Below, piece by piece: positions 35,716 to 43,409 of a DNA stretch of 46,560 nt. The position numbers were made by a program, and so were the translations under genes. The notes beneath the pieces are model-generated. The model saw only the letters and a program-made list of their open reading frames with translations. It was not told the DNA's origin and ran no database searches. The stretch covers positions 1-46,560 of the forward strand of contig SVII01000011.1 in assembly GCA_015069605.1 (NCBI GenBank), read 5' to 3'. Positions within the stretch are counted from its first letter, which is position 1. Every line of letters begins with the position of its first letter. This DNA comes from Clostridiales bacterium. Its GTDB lineage: Bacteria; Bacillota; Clostridia; Christensenellales; Borkfalkiaceae.

Positions 35716-38700
35716 TTAAATTTCAAACGTGCCTTCATATACAGTCTTCACGTTCCCCATCAATTCCACCGTATCGTCAGAATGATAGTTGACTGTCAAA
35801 TCACCGCCGCGAAGTTTTACTGTTACGTTGGTATCCTTTTCACAGTATCCGCTAAGAACAGCCGCTACTACCGCCGCACACGCACCAGTACCACAAGCCC
35901 AAGTTTCCCCTGTACCGCGTTCCCATACACGCATCTTCAACGTTACTTTGTTGACAACGCGAATAAATTCGGTGTTGATGCCATCAGGGAAATATTCGCA
36001 AGTTTCAAACGCAGAACCAATGGTTTGAACATCGATTGCATCCACTTTGTCGGTAAAAATAACGCAATGAGGATTACCGACATTTACAAGCGTAATTTCG
36101 TGCGTCATGCCCTCTATTTCCACCGTTTTACCTACGATTTGTTCTTCCGTCCAAACGGATGGAATTTTTTTGCCTGCAAGCTCTACTTTGCCCAAGTTTA
36201 CACTTGCCGTATTTACTTTGCCGCTGAAGGAATATACTTTTACGTCAAAGACGCCCTTTGCCGTTTCAATTTTTAAATCGTTTTTGTTAACAATGCCTTT
36301 TTCGTATAAATATTTACCTACGCAACGAATCGCATTACCACCCAAAGGCGTTTCTTTACCATTTTTATTGAATACACGCATCTTTGCGTCGGCTTCGGAC
36401 GAGTTTTCAATCAATACGATTCCGTCGCCACCGATTCCGTAATGGGGCTGCACGTAGTTTACCGCAATCGATTCGGGACAAGTAATTTTACCATCACGGT
36501 TGTCGAATACGATATAATCGTTACCGCAAGATTGCATCTTCGTGAAATTGAGTTTGAGTTTCTCCGAACGTAACGCATTGATATCGACAAGCTCGGTGTT
36601 ATCTTCGGTGAAACGGCTAGCAAGAATATCCGCCAACGCGTTCGCCGTATCCAGCGCAGTCAAAACGGTGATACCGAGCAAAATCGCGTGATGGTGTAAT
36701 TTGATAAAGTCGTTGATAGATTCCATGTCCGTTTTACCGGTATAGACAATATAGTCAATCTTGCCTTCATCCATCAGTTTAATCACCGTATCGGTTGCAG
36801 ACAATCTATCCACCACTTCACAATCAAAACCAAGGTCGGTGATCACTTGCGCCGTGCCTTTGGTAGCGTACATATTACAGCCTAAATCCCCAAATTTTTT
36901 CGCAATCGTCAACACGTCCAGCTTGTCCTGATCATTTACCGTCATATACACGCCCACGGGACGACGTTCGGAAGGATGGCACATCTTAAAGCCCGCCGAA
37001 ACAAGCCCTTTAAACATCGCTTCTTCAATCGTTTTACCGATACCAAGGACTTCGCCCGTCGATTTCATTTGCGGCCCAAGCTGCGAGTTTACGTCATTCA
37101 ATTTTTCAAAGCTGAATACGGGTACTTTTACGGCAACATACGGCGACGAGGGATATAATCCCGTACCAAAACCAAGCTTTTTAAGTTTTGCACCTGCAAT
37201 AATCTTCGTTGCAAGCTCTACCATCGGCACTCCCGTAACTTTGGAAATATACGGCACGGTACGCGACGCTCTGGGATTTACCTCAATCACGTACAGCTGT
37301 CCGCGGTAAATCAAATACTGAATATTGATAAGACCTTTCGTCTTTAATTCCAACGCAAGTTGTGTGGAAACTTCGATAATCTTTTCCAACATGGTATCGT
37401 CAAGATTATACGGAGGATATACGGCAATCGAGTCTCCCGAATGAATACCCGTACGTTCTATGTGTTGCATAATACCAGGAATTAATACGTCTTTTCCGTC
37501 GGAAATGGCGTCAACCTCTAATTCCGTACCCATGAGATATTTATCGCAAAGTACAGGGTTTTCAATGCCTTGCGCCAAAATAACTTCCATATAACGGCAC
37601 ACGTCTTCTTTCGTGAACGCGATCGTCATATTTTGTCCACCGATTACGTAAGAAGGACGCAACAATACGGGATATTCGAGTTTCTCCGCCGCCGCAAGCG
37701 CTTCTTCTTCCGTCATGACCGTGATTGCTTTCGGACGGGGAATGGTATATTTTTCAAGCAACGCTTCAAAACGCTCTCTATCTTCCGCTCTATCAACGCT
37801 GTCCGCGGACGTACCAAGGATACGAATACCGTGCGAATCAAAATACGCGCAAAGGTTGATCGCCGTTTGACCGCCGAACGTGATGATGACGCCGTAAGGC
37901 TTTTCGATATCTAAAATATGCTGTACGTCCTCTGCCGTCAACGGCTCAAAATACAATCTGTCCGCCGTGTCAAAGTCAGTGGAAACCGTTTCAGGGTTGT
38001 TGTTGATGATAACAACTTCATACCCAAGTTCTTTCAGCGTCCATACGCAATGTACGGACGAATAGTCAAATTCGATACCCTGACCGATACGAATAGGCCC
38101 TGAACCGATAACAACAATACGTTTCTTTTCGCTCTTTTCGACGAAAGGTTTTGCTTCGTCGTGATCGAATGGATCGAACGTCGAATAGAAATACGGTGTT
38201 TTTGCAGGGAATTCCGCCGCGCAAGTGTCCACCATTTTATATGCCGCTTTCTTTCTATAAGGGATTTTTTGACCGCTGAATGCTTCGATATCTTTGTCCA
38301 AATATCCAAGTCGCTTCCCTTCTTCATACAGTTCGCGCGTCAATTTTTCCGTCGATAATTTTTCTTCGTAAGCGATTAAGTTTTTAAATTTATTCAAGAA
38401 CCAACGGTCGATTTTCGTAATATTGAACACTTCATCCACAGAAACGCCTTTTTTGAGCGCAGCATATACCACGAAGATACGTTCGTCCGTCTTTTCAGGC
38501 AATTTCGCTAACAATTCTTCTTTCGTGGAATGCAGGAACTTCTTATAATTGAAGGTACTCGTCGAAATTTCTGCTCCGCGCACCGCTTTCATCATCGCCA
38601 TTTCAAAAGACGTACCGATCGACATAACTTCGCCCGTCGCTTTCATTCTCGTACCAAGTTCACGCTTTGCATACAAGAATTTATCAAACGGCCATTTGGG

Positions 38701-39771
38701 CATCTTTACAACCAAATAGTCGATCGTGGGTTCGAAACAAGCATACGTATTGCCCGTTACGTCGTTGACAATTTCGTCCAACGTATAGCCAAGCGCGATT
38801 TTAGACGTAACTTTTGCAATCGGGAAACCCGTCGCTTTGGACGCCAACGCCGAAGAACGGCTAACACGAGGATTTACTTCAATTACCGAATATTCAAAGG
38901 AATCGGGATTTAATGCAAACTGTACGTTACAACCGCCCTCAATCCCAAGTTCGCTGATGATCGCAAGCGCAGCCGAGCGCAACATATTGTATTCTATATT
39001 TGAAAGAGTTACAGCAGGAGCAACGACGATAGAGTCGCCCGTGTGAATACCAACGGGATCGACGTTTTCCATCGAACATACCGTCAATACGTTGCCTGCA
39101 CTGTCGCGCAAAACTTCAAATTCGATTTCTTTCCAGCCCGCAATATATTTTTCAATCAATACCTGCGTAATAGGCGATAACATCAACCCATTATGGGAGA
39201 TTAAACGAAGTTCTTCTTCGTTGTATGCTACGCCACCGCCTGCACCGCCCAACGTATATGCCGGGCGAATGATGACAGGATAACTAAGACGATTTGCTAT
39301 CGCTACGCATTCTTCTACTGTATATGCGATATCCGAGGGAACGCAAGGTTGATGAATTTTCTCCATCGTTTCCTTGAACAATTCTCTGTCTTCCGAACGG
39401 TCGATTGCGTCGAGCTTCGTACCGATCAATTTAACGCCGTGTTCTGCTAAAAAGCCTGATTTTGCGAGTTTACAACCCATCGTAAGTCCTGTTTGTCCGC
39501 CCAAAGACGCCAACAAACTGTCGGGTTTTTCTTTGATAATGATACGTTTTAACGATTCTTCCGTCAACGGTTCCAAATAAATTTCATCAGCGAGCGCGCT
39601 ATCCGTCATGATCGTTGCGGGGTTGGAGTTGCAAAGTACAACGTTGATCCCCTCACTCTTTAATACGCGGCAAGCCTGCGCGCCTGCATAGTCAAATTCA
39701 GCAGCTTGACCGATTACGATAGGGCCAGAGCCGATTACCAATACTTTCTTAATATCACTTCTCTTAGGCAT
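35716..39771 (-). CDS. carB: Fused carbamoyl-phosphate synthase large subunit (CarB) and DapF-like epimerase domain
   Basis: A single frame of 1351 residues. Residues 1 to about 1065 are a complete CarB: first ATP-grasp half (GGAGGGVAYN, IEVNPRVSRSSALASKATGFPIA), oligomerisation region, second ATP-grasp half (FGGQTAINL, VIEVNPRASRTVPYISK) and an MGS-like allosteric domain (GVYMTVNDQDKLDVL). From about 1070 a diaminopimelate epimerase fold follows (FTKMQSCGNDYIVFDN, GIGGDGIVLI, WERGTGETWACGTGACAAV). The second catalytic Cys is kept (Cys1293), but the first, in the CGNxxRC motif, is Gly1144 (PLGGNAIRC, codon 36340-36342). CarB makes carbamoyl phosphate; the DapF domain probably cannot racemise DAP by the usual two-Cys mechanism. 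Overlaps carA by 8 nt. Confidence 0.9.
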   Translation of the reverse strand: MPKRSDIKKVLVIGSGPIVIGQAAEFDYAGAQACRVLKSEGINVVLCNSNPATIMTDSALADEIYLEPLTEESLKRIIIKEKPDSLLASLGGQTGLTMGCKLAKSGFLAEHGVKLIGTKLDAIDRSEDRELFKETMEKIHQPCVPSDIAYTVEECVAIANRLSYPVIIRPAYTLGGAGGGVAYNEEELRLISHNGLMLSPITQVLIEKYIAGWKEIEFEVLRDSAGNVLTVCSMENVDPVGIHTGDSIVVAPAVTLSNIEYNMLRSAALAIISELGIEGGCNVQFALNPDSFEYSVIEVNPRVSRSSALASKATGFPIAKVTSKIALGYTLDEIVNDVTGNTYACFEPTIDYLVVKMPKWPFDKFLYAKRELGTRMKATGEVMSIGTSFEMAMMKAVRGAEISTSTFNYKKFLHSTKEELLAKLPEKTDERIFVVYAALKKGVSVDEVFNITKIDRWFLNKFKNLIAYEEKLSTEKLTRELYEEGKRLGYLDKDIEAFSGQKIPYRKKAAYKMVDTCAAEFPAKTPYFYSTFDPFDHDEAKPFVEKSEKKRIVVIGSGPIRIGQGIEFDYSSVHCVWTLKELGYEVVIINNNPETVSTDFDTADRLYFEPLTAEDVQHILDIEKPYGVIITFGGQTAINLCAYFDSHGIRILGTSADSVDRAEDRERFEALLEKYTIPRPKAITVMTEEEALAAAEKLEYPVLLRPSYVIGGQNMTIAFTKEDVCRYMEVILAQGIENPVLCDKYLMGTELEVDAISDGKDVLIPGIMQHIERTGIHSGDSIAVYPPYNLDDTMLEKIIEVSTQLALELKTKGLINIQYLIYRGQLYVIEVNPRASRTVPYISKVTGVPMVELATKIIAGAKLKKLGFGTGLYPSSPYVAVKVPVFSFEKLNDVNSQLGPQMKSTGEVLGIGKTIEEAMFKGLVSAGFKMCHPSERRPVGVYMTVNDQDKLDVLTIAKKFGDLGCNMYATKGTAQVITDLGFDCEVVDRLSATDTVIKLMDEGKIDYIVYTGKTDMESINDFIKLHHHAILLGITVLTALDTANALADILASRFTEDNTELVDINALRSEKLKLNFTKMQSCGNDYIVFDNRDGKITCPESIAVNYVQPHYGIGGDGIVLIENSSEADAKMRVFNKNGKETPLGGNAIRCVGKYLYEKGIVNKNDLKIETAKGVFDVKVYSFSGKVNTASVNLGKVELAGKKIPSVWTEEQIVGKTVEIEGMTHEITLVNVGNPHCVIFTDKVDAIDVQTIGSAFETCEYFPDGINTEFIRVVNKVTLKMRVWERGTGETWACGTGACAAVVAAVLSGYCEKDTNVTVKLRGGDLTVNYHSDDTVELMGNVKTVYEGTFEI

Positions 39772-40843
39772 TTTCGTTCTCCTTTTTCATAAGCTGAAAG
39801 AATTTTTTGTACAAGGGGTTTTCTGTATTACCTGCGCTGCAAGATTCTGGCGTAAACTGAATAGTAAACGCTTTATACTCATCGTAATCGATACCCTCAC
39901 ACGTGCCATCGTTAACGTTGATAAATTTAATTTTACCCACTTTAATCGTTTCAGGAATTACCGTATAACCGTGGTTTTGCGAGGAAATATATACTTTCCC
40001 GCATTTTTGGCATTTTACGGGTTGTCCGCCAACGTGGCTTTGTTTTTGTTTCATCGTTTCCGCGCCGAATGCCAACGCCACCATTTGATGACCAAGTCCC
40101 ACACCAAATACGGGAATTTTGCCGACAACCTTTTTAATTTCTTCTATAATTTCTTTGTTTTCTTCGGGATCGCCGGGGCCGTCACTGAGCATAACTCCGT
40201 CTGCTCCCAACGCAAGGATTTCTTCCGCCGTTGCCGTCGCAGGCATACTGACTACCTTACAATCTTGCGAGACCAAATTGTTGATCATGCTGTTTTTTGC
40301 GCCGAAATTCCAAAGTGCAACGGTATATTTCGCCGTGGCTTCTCCATATTCCGTCTTTTGCGTAGGCGCAACCGTTTTCACTGCGTCGCGAATACAAAAA
40401 TCAGGGATTTCCTCAAATGCTTCAAAATCAAGAGGCTTACTGCTGATACGAGCACTCATCACACCCTCTTCACGAAGCACCTTTGTCAGTTGACGAGTGT
40501 CAATGCCGTAAATACCGATAACCCCTTGTTCTTTCAGGTACTCGTCCAACTTTCCTTGCATACGAAAATTGGAAGGATCGTCGCAAATTTCACGCACGAT
40601 ATATGCAGAAACCCAGCATTTTTCGCTTTCTACGTCACTGCGGATAACCCCATAATTGCCGATCAAGGGAAACGTTTGCACTACGATTTTTCCGTAGTTA
40701 GAAGGATCAGTAAGCGTTTCCATATACCCAACCATATTCGTCGAGAATACAAGTTCGCCCGTAATGTCACCTTCCGCACCAAAACGATAGCCTTGGAACA
40801 CATCGCTATTTTGTAACGTCAAATACACCTTTTTCGTTTTCAT
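39764..40843 (-). CDS. carA: Carbamoyl-phosphate synthase small subunit with a degenerate glutaminase triad
   Basis: 359 residues from the ATG at 40841-40843, which has GAAGG 5 nt upstream. The N-terminal CarA domain is normal (FGAEGDITGELVFSTNMVGYMETLTDPSNYG, partly quoted; YGIDTRQLT). The class I glutaminase fold is present (LSDGPGDPEENKEI, QNHGY), but the nucleophile Cys of the G-C-LGHQ motif is Gly249 (FGVGLGHQM) and the His of the HPE motif is Thr331 (QFTPES); Glu333 remains. An insert with CQKCG is found before SSQNHGY. Glutamine hydrolysis is therefore not expected, and free ammonia is the likely nitrogen source, as in animal CPS I. Coupled to carB-dapF. Confidence 0.88.
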   Translation of the reverse strand: MKTKKVYLTLQNSDVFQGYRFGAEGDITGELVFSTNMVGYMETLTDPSNYGKIVVQTFPLIGNYGVIRSDVESEKCWVSAYIVREICDDPSNFRMQGKLDEYLKEQGVIGIYGIDTRQLTKVLREEGVMSARISSKPLDFEAFEEIPDFCIRDAVKTVAPTQKTEYGEATAKYTVALWNFGAKNSMINNLVSQDCKVVSMPATATAEEILALGADGVMLSDGPGDPEENKEIIEEIKKVVGKIPVFGVGLGHQMVALAFGAETMKQKQSHVGGQPVKCQKCGKVYISSQNHGYTVIPETIKVGKIKFINVNDGTCEGIDYDEYKAFTIQFTPESCSAGNTENPLYKKFFQLMKKENENA

Positions 40844-40901
40844 AAGCACCTTCTATATTTTTTTCTTTTTTTTGCGTATTATTAACTTTTTTATAAAAAA
40901 T

Positions 40902-40926
40902 AAGACTGATTAAAAAAATCAGTCTT
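40902..40926 (-). terminator. Intrinsic terminator in the carA leader
   Basis: AAGACTGATT (40902-40911) and AATCAGTCTT (40917-40926) form a perfect 10-bp stem, followed on the minus strand by ATTTTTTA. It stands about 60 bp before the carA start and includes the stop of the short leader frame. Confidence 0.8.
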
Positions 40927-41050
40927 GGAAAAACAATTTATTTTTAGAAGAGAAAAAACAAAAATAAACACTACCGCCGACAAAACTCATCATCGTTTCG
41001 TCGCCGTTGGCGTACATTGTTTTATTTTCCATCGCATTTCTCTTCAACAT
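40919..41050 (-). CDS. Short open frame (43 aa) in the carA leader
   Basis: ATG at 41048-41050 with AGGTG 6 nt upstream, 19 nt after the predicted transcript start. The peptide begins MLKRNAMENKTMYANGDETM and ends FFSSKNKLFFQD, with seven Phe in its second half. Its stop lies in the terminator hairpin. It may be a leader peptide for attenuation, a real small protein, or just part of a short RNA. The remaining bases of the gap 40844-41155 hold the promoter and terminator; I see no other gene. Confidence 0.45.
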   Translation of the reverse strand: MLKRNAMENKTMYANGDETMMSFVGGSVYFCFFSSKNKLFFQD

Positions 41051-41075
41051 ATCTTGCACCTGTCTATCTCTATAT

Positions 41076-41104
41076 ATTATAGCACTCAAAGGTTTCTTTG
41101 TCAA
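41076..41104 (-). promoter_or_regulatory. Consensus promoter upstream of carA
   Basis: Perfect -35 TTGACA (41099-41104) and -10 TATAAT (41076-41081) on the minus strand, 17-bp spacer; predicted start near 41069. Confidence 0.85.
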
Positions 41105-41155
41105 CTGCGCAAGGGGTTATTCCTATAAAAAAATGAATTTTTTTGGCGACATTTC

Positions 41156-42391
41156 TTAATTTTTCCCATTGTTTACAGTAGAAAAGGATCTACCGATTGC
41201 CGTAGAAGAATAATTCCCCTCGCCTAAATCCACAAATAACTCCACTTCATCCTCATGTAACGCCCTTTCTATCGCTTGCGGTTCAATAAAGAGTGCTTTA
41301 CCTTCTTCCCAAACAACAATGCGGTCGTCTTCATTTCCAATAGAGATTTGCACCTGTTCAAAATCCACTTCTGTTCCCGTACCAACGATTGCGAAAAGTA
41401 TCCCTTCCAAATCCAGCTTTTGCTTAGAAAACGCCTCTTTCACACTTTGCGAACCAACAATGTTTTTCGCTATCGCGCGCGTCGTTTGTTTGGATTTTCC
41501 ACCGCGCACATTGCAAACAATGGCTTTTGCATTTTCACTCTTGGCGATTGTTTTACAAATCTCTATCGAAGCCAAATGCAAAGCGATTGCAAATTTTTTA
41601 TATTCGGAATCGGGATAGTCAATCCGATAATTCCCCGCTTGACCGTTAGCAAGAATACAAACCATATCATTAGGCGACGGTTGTCCATCTACGTTTAAAA
41701 GGTTGAAAGAATCGCGAATTTCCGTGTCCAATGCCTTTTGCAGCATCTTCGGGGAAATGTTCGCGTCCGTTGTAATAAAACATAAAAACGTAGCAAGGTT
41801 TGGACAAGTTTTGGTATTCCCCTTAAAAACCGCGCCAATTCGACAAGGATATGCGCCCAAATCAAACTCGAAAGACAGTTGCTTCCCTCGCGCATCTGCG
41901 CAAGTGAGCGCACGCGTTAGCTTTTCACTATTTTCTACCGAATGGTGTAAACCTGCTACAAGTTCCTTTATCTTCCTTTCAAACGGTTCAAGTTTCACCT
42001 CTTGGTCGATTCGCCCCGTAGAAGCAATCGCAACTTCTTCTTTTAATGCTATGGTATTTCTCTCTACTAAACGGCAAATCTCTTCCGCGACTTTCTTTCC
42101 ATCCTTTTGAAAAACGTTTGCAACCTCTCCGTTAAACACGATAGCACGGGAAAATCCCGCCATTCGTTGCTGATATAATTTTGTGATTTCGATTGGCGCG
42201 CCAACGACACCGCAAGTGGAATAGACGCACGCCGACGACGCGCGTTTTTCGGAAAAAATCAAACCAAAATCTTCCTTCTCCGCCTCTTCTTTATTAATTC
42301 CGCACGAAACTGCGTTCGCCAAAAAGCCTTTCGGCGCGCATATTCCGCCGTCCACGTTACGCAATTCTCTGTCAATGCCGTTCTTTCGCAC
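41156..42391 (-). CDS. Divergent ArgJ-family (ornithine acetyltransferase-like) protein
   Basis: 411 residues, GTG start with AGGG. The overall fold is ArgJ: GGICAPKGFLANAVSCGI at the start, the oxyanion Thr125-Gly126 (ASTG), and the self-cleavage site PNLATFLCFITTDA with Thr201 as nucleophile. Many signatures are changed: NSGNANA is FNGEVANV, AKGSGMI is VFKGNTKTC, DGEGATK is lost, and the C-terminal YVKINADYRT is replaced by SFSTVNNGKN. Normal ArgJ moves acetyl from acetylornithine to glutamate. No other arginine gene is here apart from carA/carB. It could be an altered-substrate acyltransferase. Lies 12 bp after the thioesterase gene. Confidence 0.75.
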   Translation of the reverse strand: MRKNGIDRELRNVDGGICAPKGFLANAVSCGINKEEAEKEDFGLIFSEKRASSACVYSTCGVVGAPIEITKLYQQRMAGFSRAIVFNGEVANVFQKDGKKVAEEICRLVERNTIALKEEVAIASTGRIDQEVKLEPFERKIKELVAGLHHSVENSEKLTRALTCADARGKQLSFEFDLGAYPCRIGAVFKGNTKTCPNLATFLCFITTDANISPKMLQKALDTEIRDSFNLLNVDGQPSPNDMVCILANGQAGNYRIDYPDSEYKKFAIALHLASIEICKTIAKSENAKAIVCNVRGGKSKQTTRAIAKNIVGSQSVKEAFSKQKLDLEGILFAIVGTGTEVDFEQVQISIGNEDDRIVVWEEGKALFIEPQAIERALHEDEVELFVDLGEGNYSSTAIGRSFSTVNNGKN

Positions 42392-42403
42392 TAAAATTCC
42401 CTC

Positions 42404-43150
42404 TTATTCTTCAAAATATATCTGTGATTGCGTGACGATTTGCCCCACTTCGTTAAAACCATGCGCCAAATAACTGCCATCCTCTAAACGCTTGCGGTAA
42501 AAATACAACGTTTCGTTTTCCTTACATTGTTTAACGTACGTAATCGAAAACTTTTTCAGCTTCTTTTTTGCAAGTTCCGCAATTGAAAAACAATTGAAAC
42601 AATAGTCCGCATAACGAGTGTTGTTCACGTGCATATTGTGATCGTATTCAGAGTTCGCTATGGTGATGGTAAATTTCAATTCTCCTTCTTCTTGTTTGAA
42701 AACGGGAATTTTCCATTTTGGCGACTCTATTGCTTTGGAAGTGTTATAAGTCGTATAATCTTGGTTATCAATTACCTTGGATTGCAACAGTTTTCCCTCG
42801 TGCATATCTATCAAACACCATCGTGAGGACGCATTGATCGCATTTTCGCCCTTGGCATTGAAAAATTGATATTCCCTCCCGAAAATCACGTGCGTCGGGG
42901 GCGTGGGCCACGTTCGCACTTCCACCCTTTCCCCTAAAACAATAGGTTTGAAAAATTCGCAACAAATATTACAAACCATAAACGCATACCCTCTCGGATT
43001 TACGTACGCGTAGCCAAACCCAAGCTCGTCCGCACTGAAACAAGCCACCTCTTCCATCAAAGCAAGCACCGTGGACGTTTTAATTTCGTCTTTGAAATCT
43101 ACGTCACAATATTTAATCGTAAATTGTTGTTTATGCTCGTAAAGTTCCAT
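42404..43150 (-). CDS. Acyl-ACP thioesterase
   Basis: 248 residues, two hot-dog domains as in the FatA-type family. FTIKYCDVDFKDEIKTSTVLALM opens the first domain (quoted in part), and SEYDHNMHVNNTRYADYCF in the second carries the D-x-N-x-HVNN active-site signature. It releases fatty acids from acyl carrier protein. The ATG at 43148-43150 falls at the predicted transcript start (see promoter), so the mRNA seems leaderless; a GTG five codons upstream would lie in the -10 region and is rejected. First gene before the ArgJ-like one. Confidence 0.88.
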   Translation of the reverse strand: MELYEHKQQFTIKYCDVDFKDEIKTSTVLALMEEVACFSADELGFGYAYVNPRGYAFMVCNICCEFFKPIVLGERVEVRTWPTPPTHVIFGREYQFFNAKGENAINASSRWCLIDMHEGKLLQSKVIDNQDYTTYNTSKAIESPKWKIPVFKQEEGELKFTITIANSEYDHNMHVNNTRYADYCFNCFSIAELAKKKLKKFSITYVKQCKENETLYFYRKRLEDGSYLAHGFNEVGQIVTQSQIYFEE

Positions 43151-43156
43151 ACATAT

Positions 43157-43185
43157 ATTATACACTTTTTGGCAAAAAATGTCAA
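43157..43185 (-). promoter_or_regulatory. Consensus promoter giving a leaderless thioesterase mRNA
   Basis: Perfect -35 TTGACA (43180-43185), 17-bp spacer, perfect -10 TATAAT (43157-43162). Six bases (ATATGT) separate the -10 from the ATG, so the A of ATG is the expected +1. Confidence 0.8.
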
Positions 43186-43250
43186 TGACGGACGTGGCTA
43201 TTTTTTTAGAAAATTTCGCCTCTCGCTTTGATATTTCTTTCTATTTCTTA

Positions 43251-43279
43251 TTGACATATTTTTGTATTTATGATATAAT
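43251..43279 (+). promoter_or_regulatory. Consensus promoter of the PadR/coiled-coil gene
   Basis: Perfect -35 TTGACA (43251-43256), 17-bp spacer, perfect -10 TATAAT (43274-43279). The leader of about 124 nt contains CCTTT...AAAGG, a repeat copy and TTTGTC-T-GACAAA (43371-43383), a possible operator. Confidence 0.85.
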
Positions 43280-43347
43280 ACTTTATGTAAGATAAAATAT
43301 TATGTAAAACAACGATTCCCCTTTATTTTTCAAAGGATTAGTAATTG

Positions 43348-43389
43348 TTTTATATCACGCATAATACTACTTTGTCTGACAAAACATTT
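43348..43389. repeat. Dispersed palindromic repeat, copy 3 (diverged)
   Basis: Shares ACGCATA with copy 1 and TTTGTCTGACA with copy 2, in the same order with a 2-nt longer spacing. It lies in the leader of the PadR/coiled-coil gene. Confidence 0.45.
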
Positions 43390-43409
43390 AAACTACACAG
43401 GAGAAAACC

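Noticed and set aside
35716-40843. Cys to Gly changes explained by an alternative genetic code (UGA = Gly)
   Set aside because: The codons are GGT and GGA, not TGA, and other enzymes in the window use normal Cys codons at catalytic sites.
40844-41155. T-box or PyrR-binding leader upstream of carA
   Set aside because: I cannot find the T-box sequence or the PyrR-binding hairpin consensus; only a promoter, short frame and terminator are visible.
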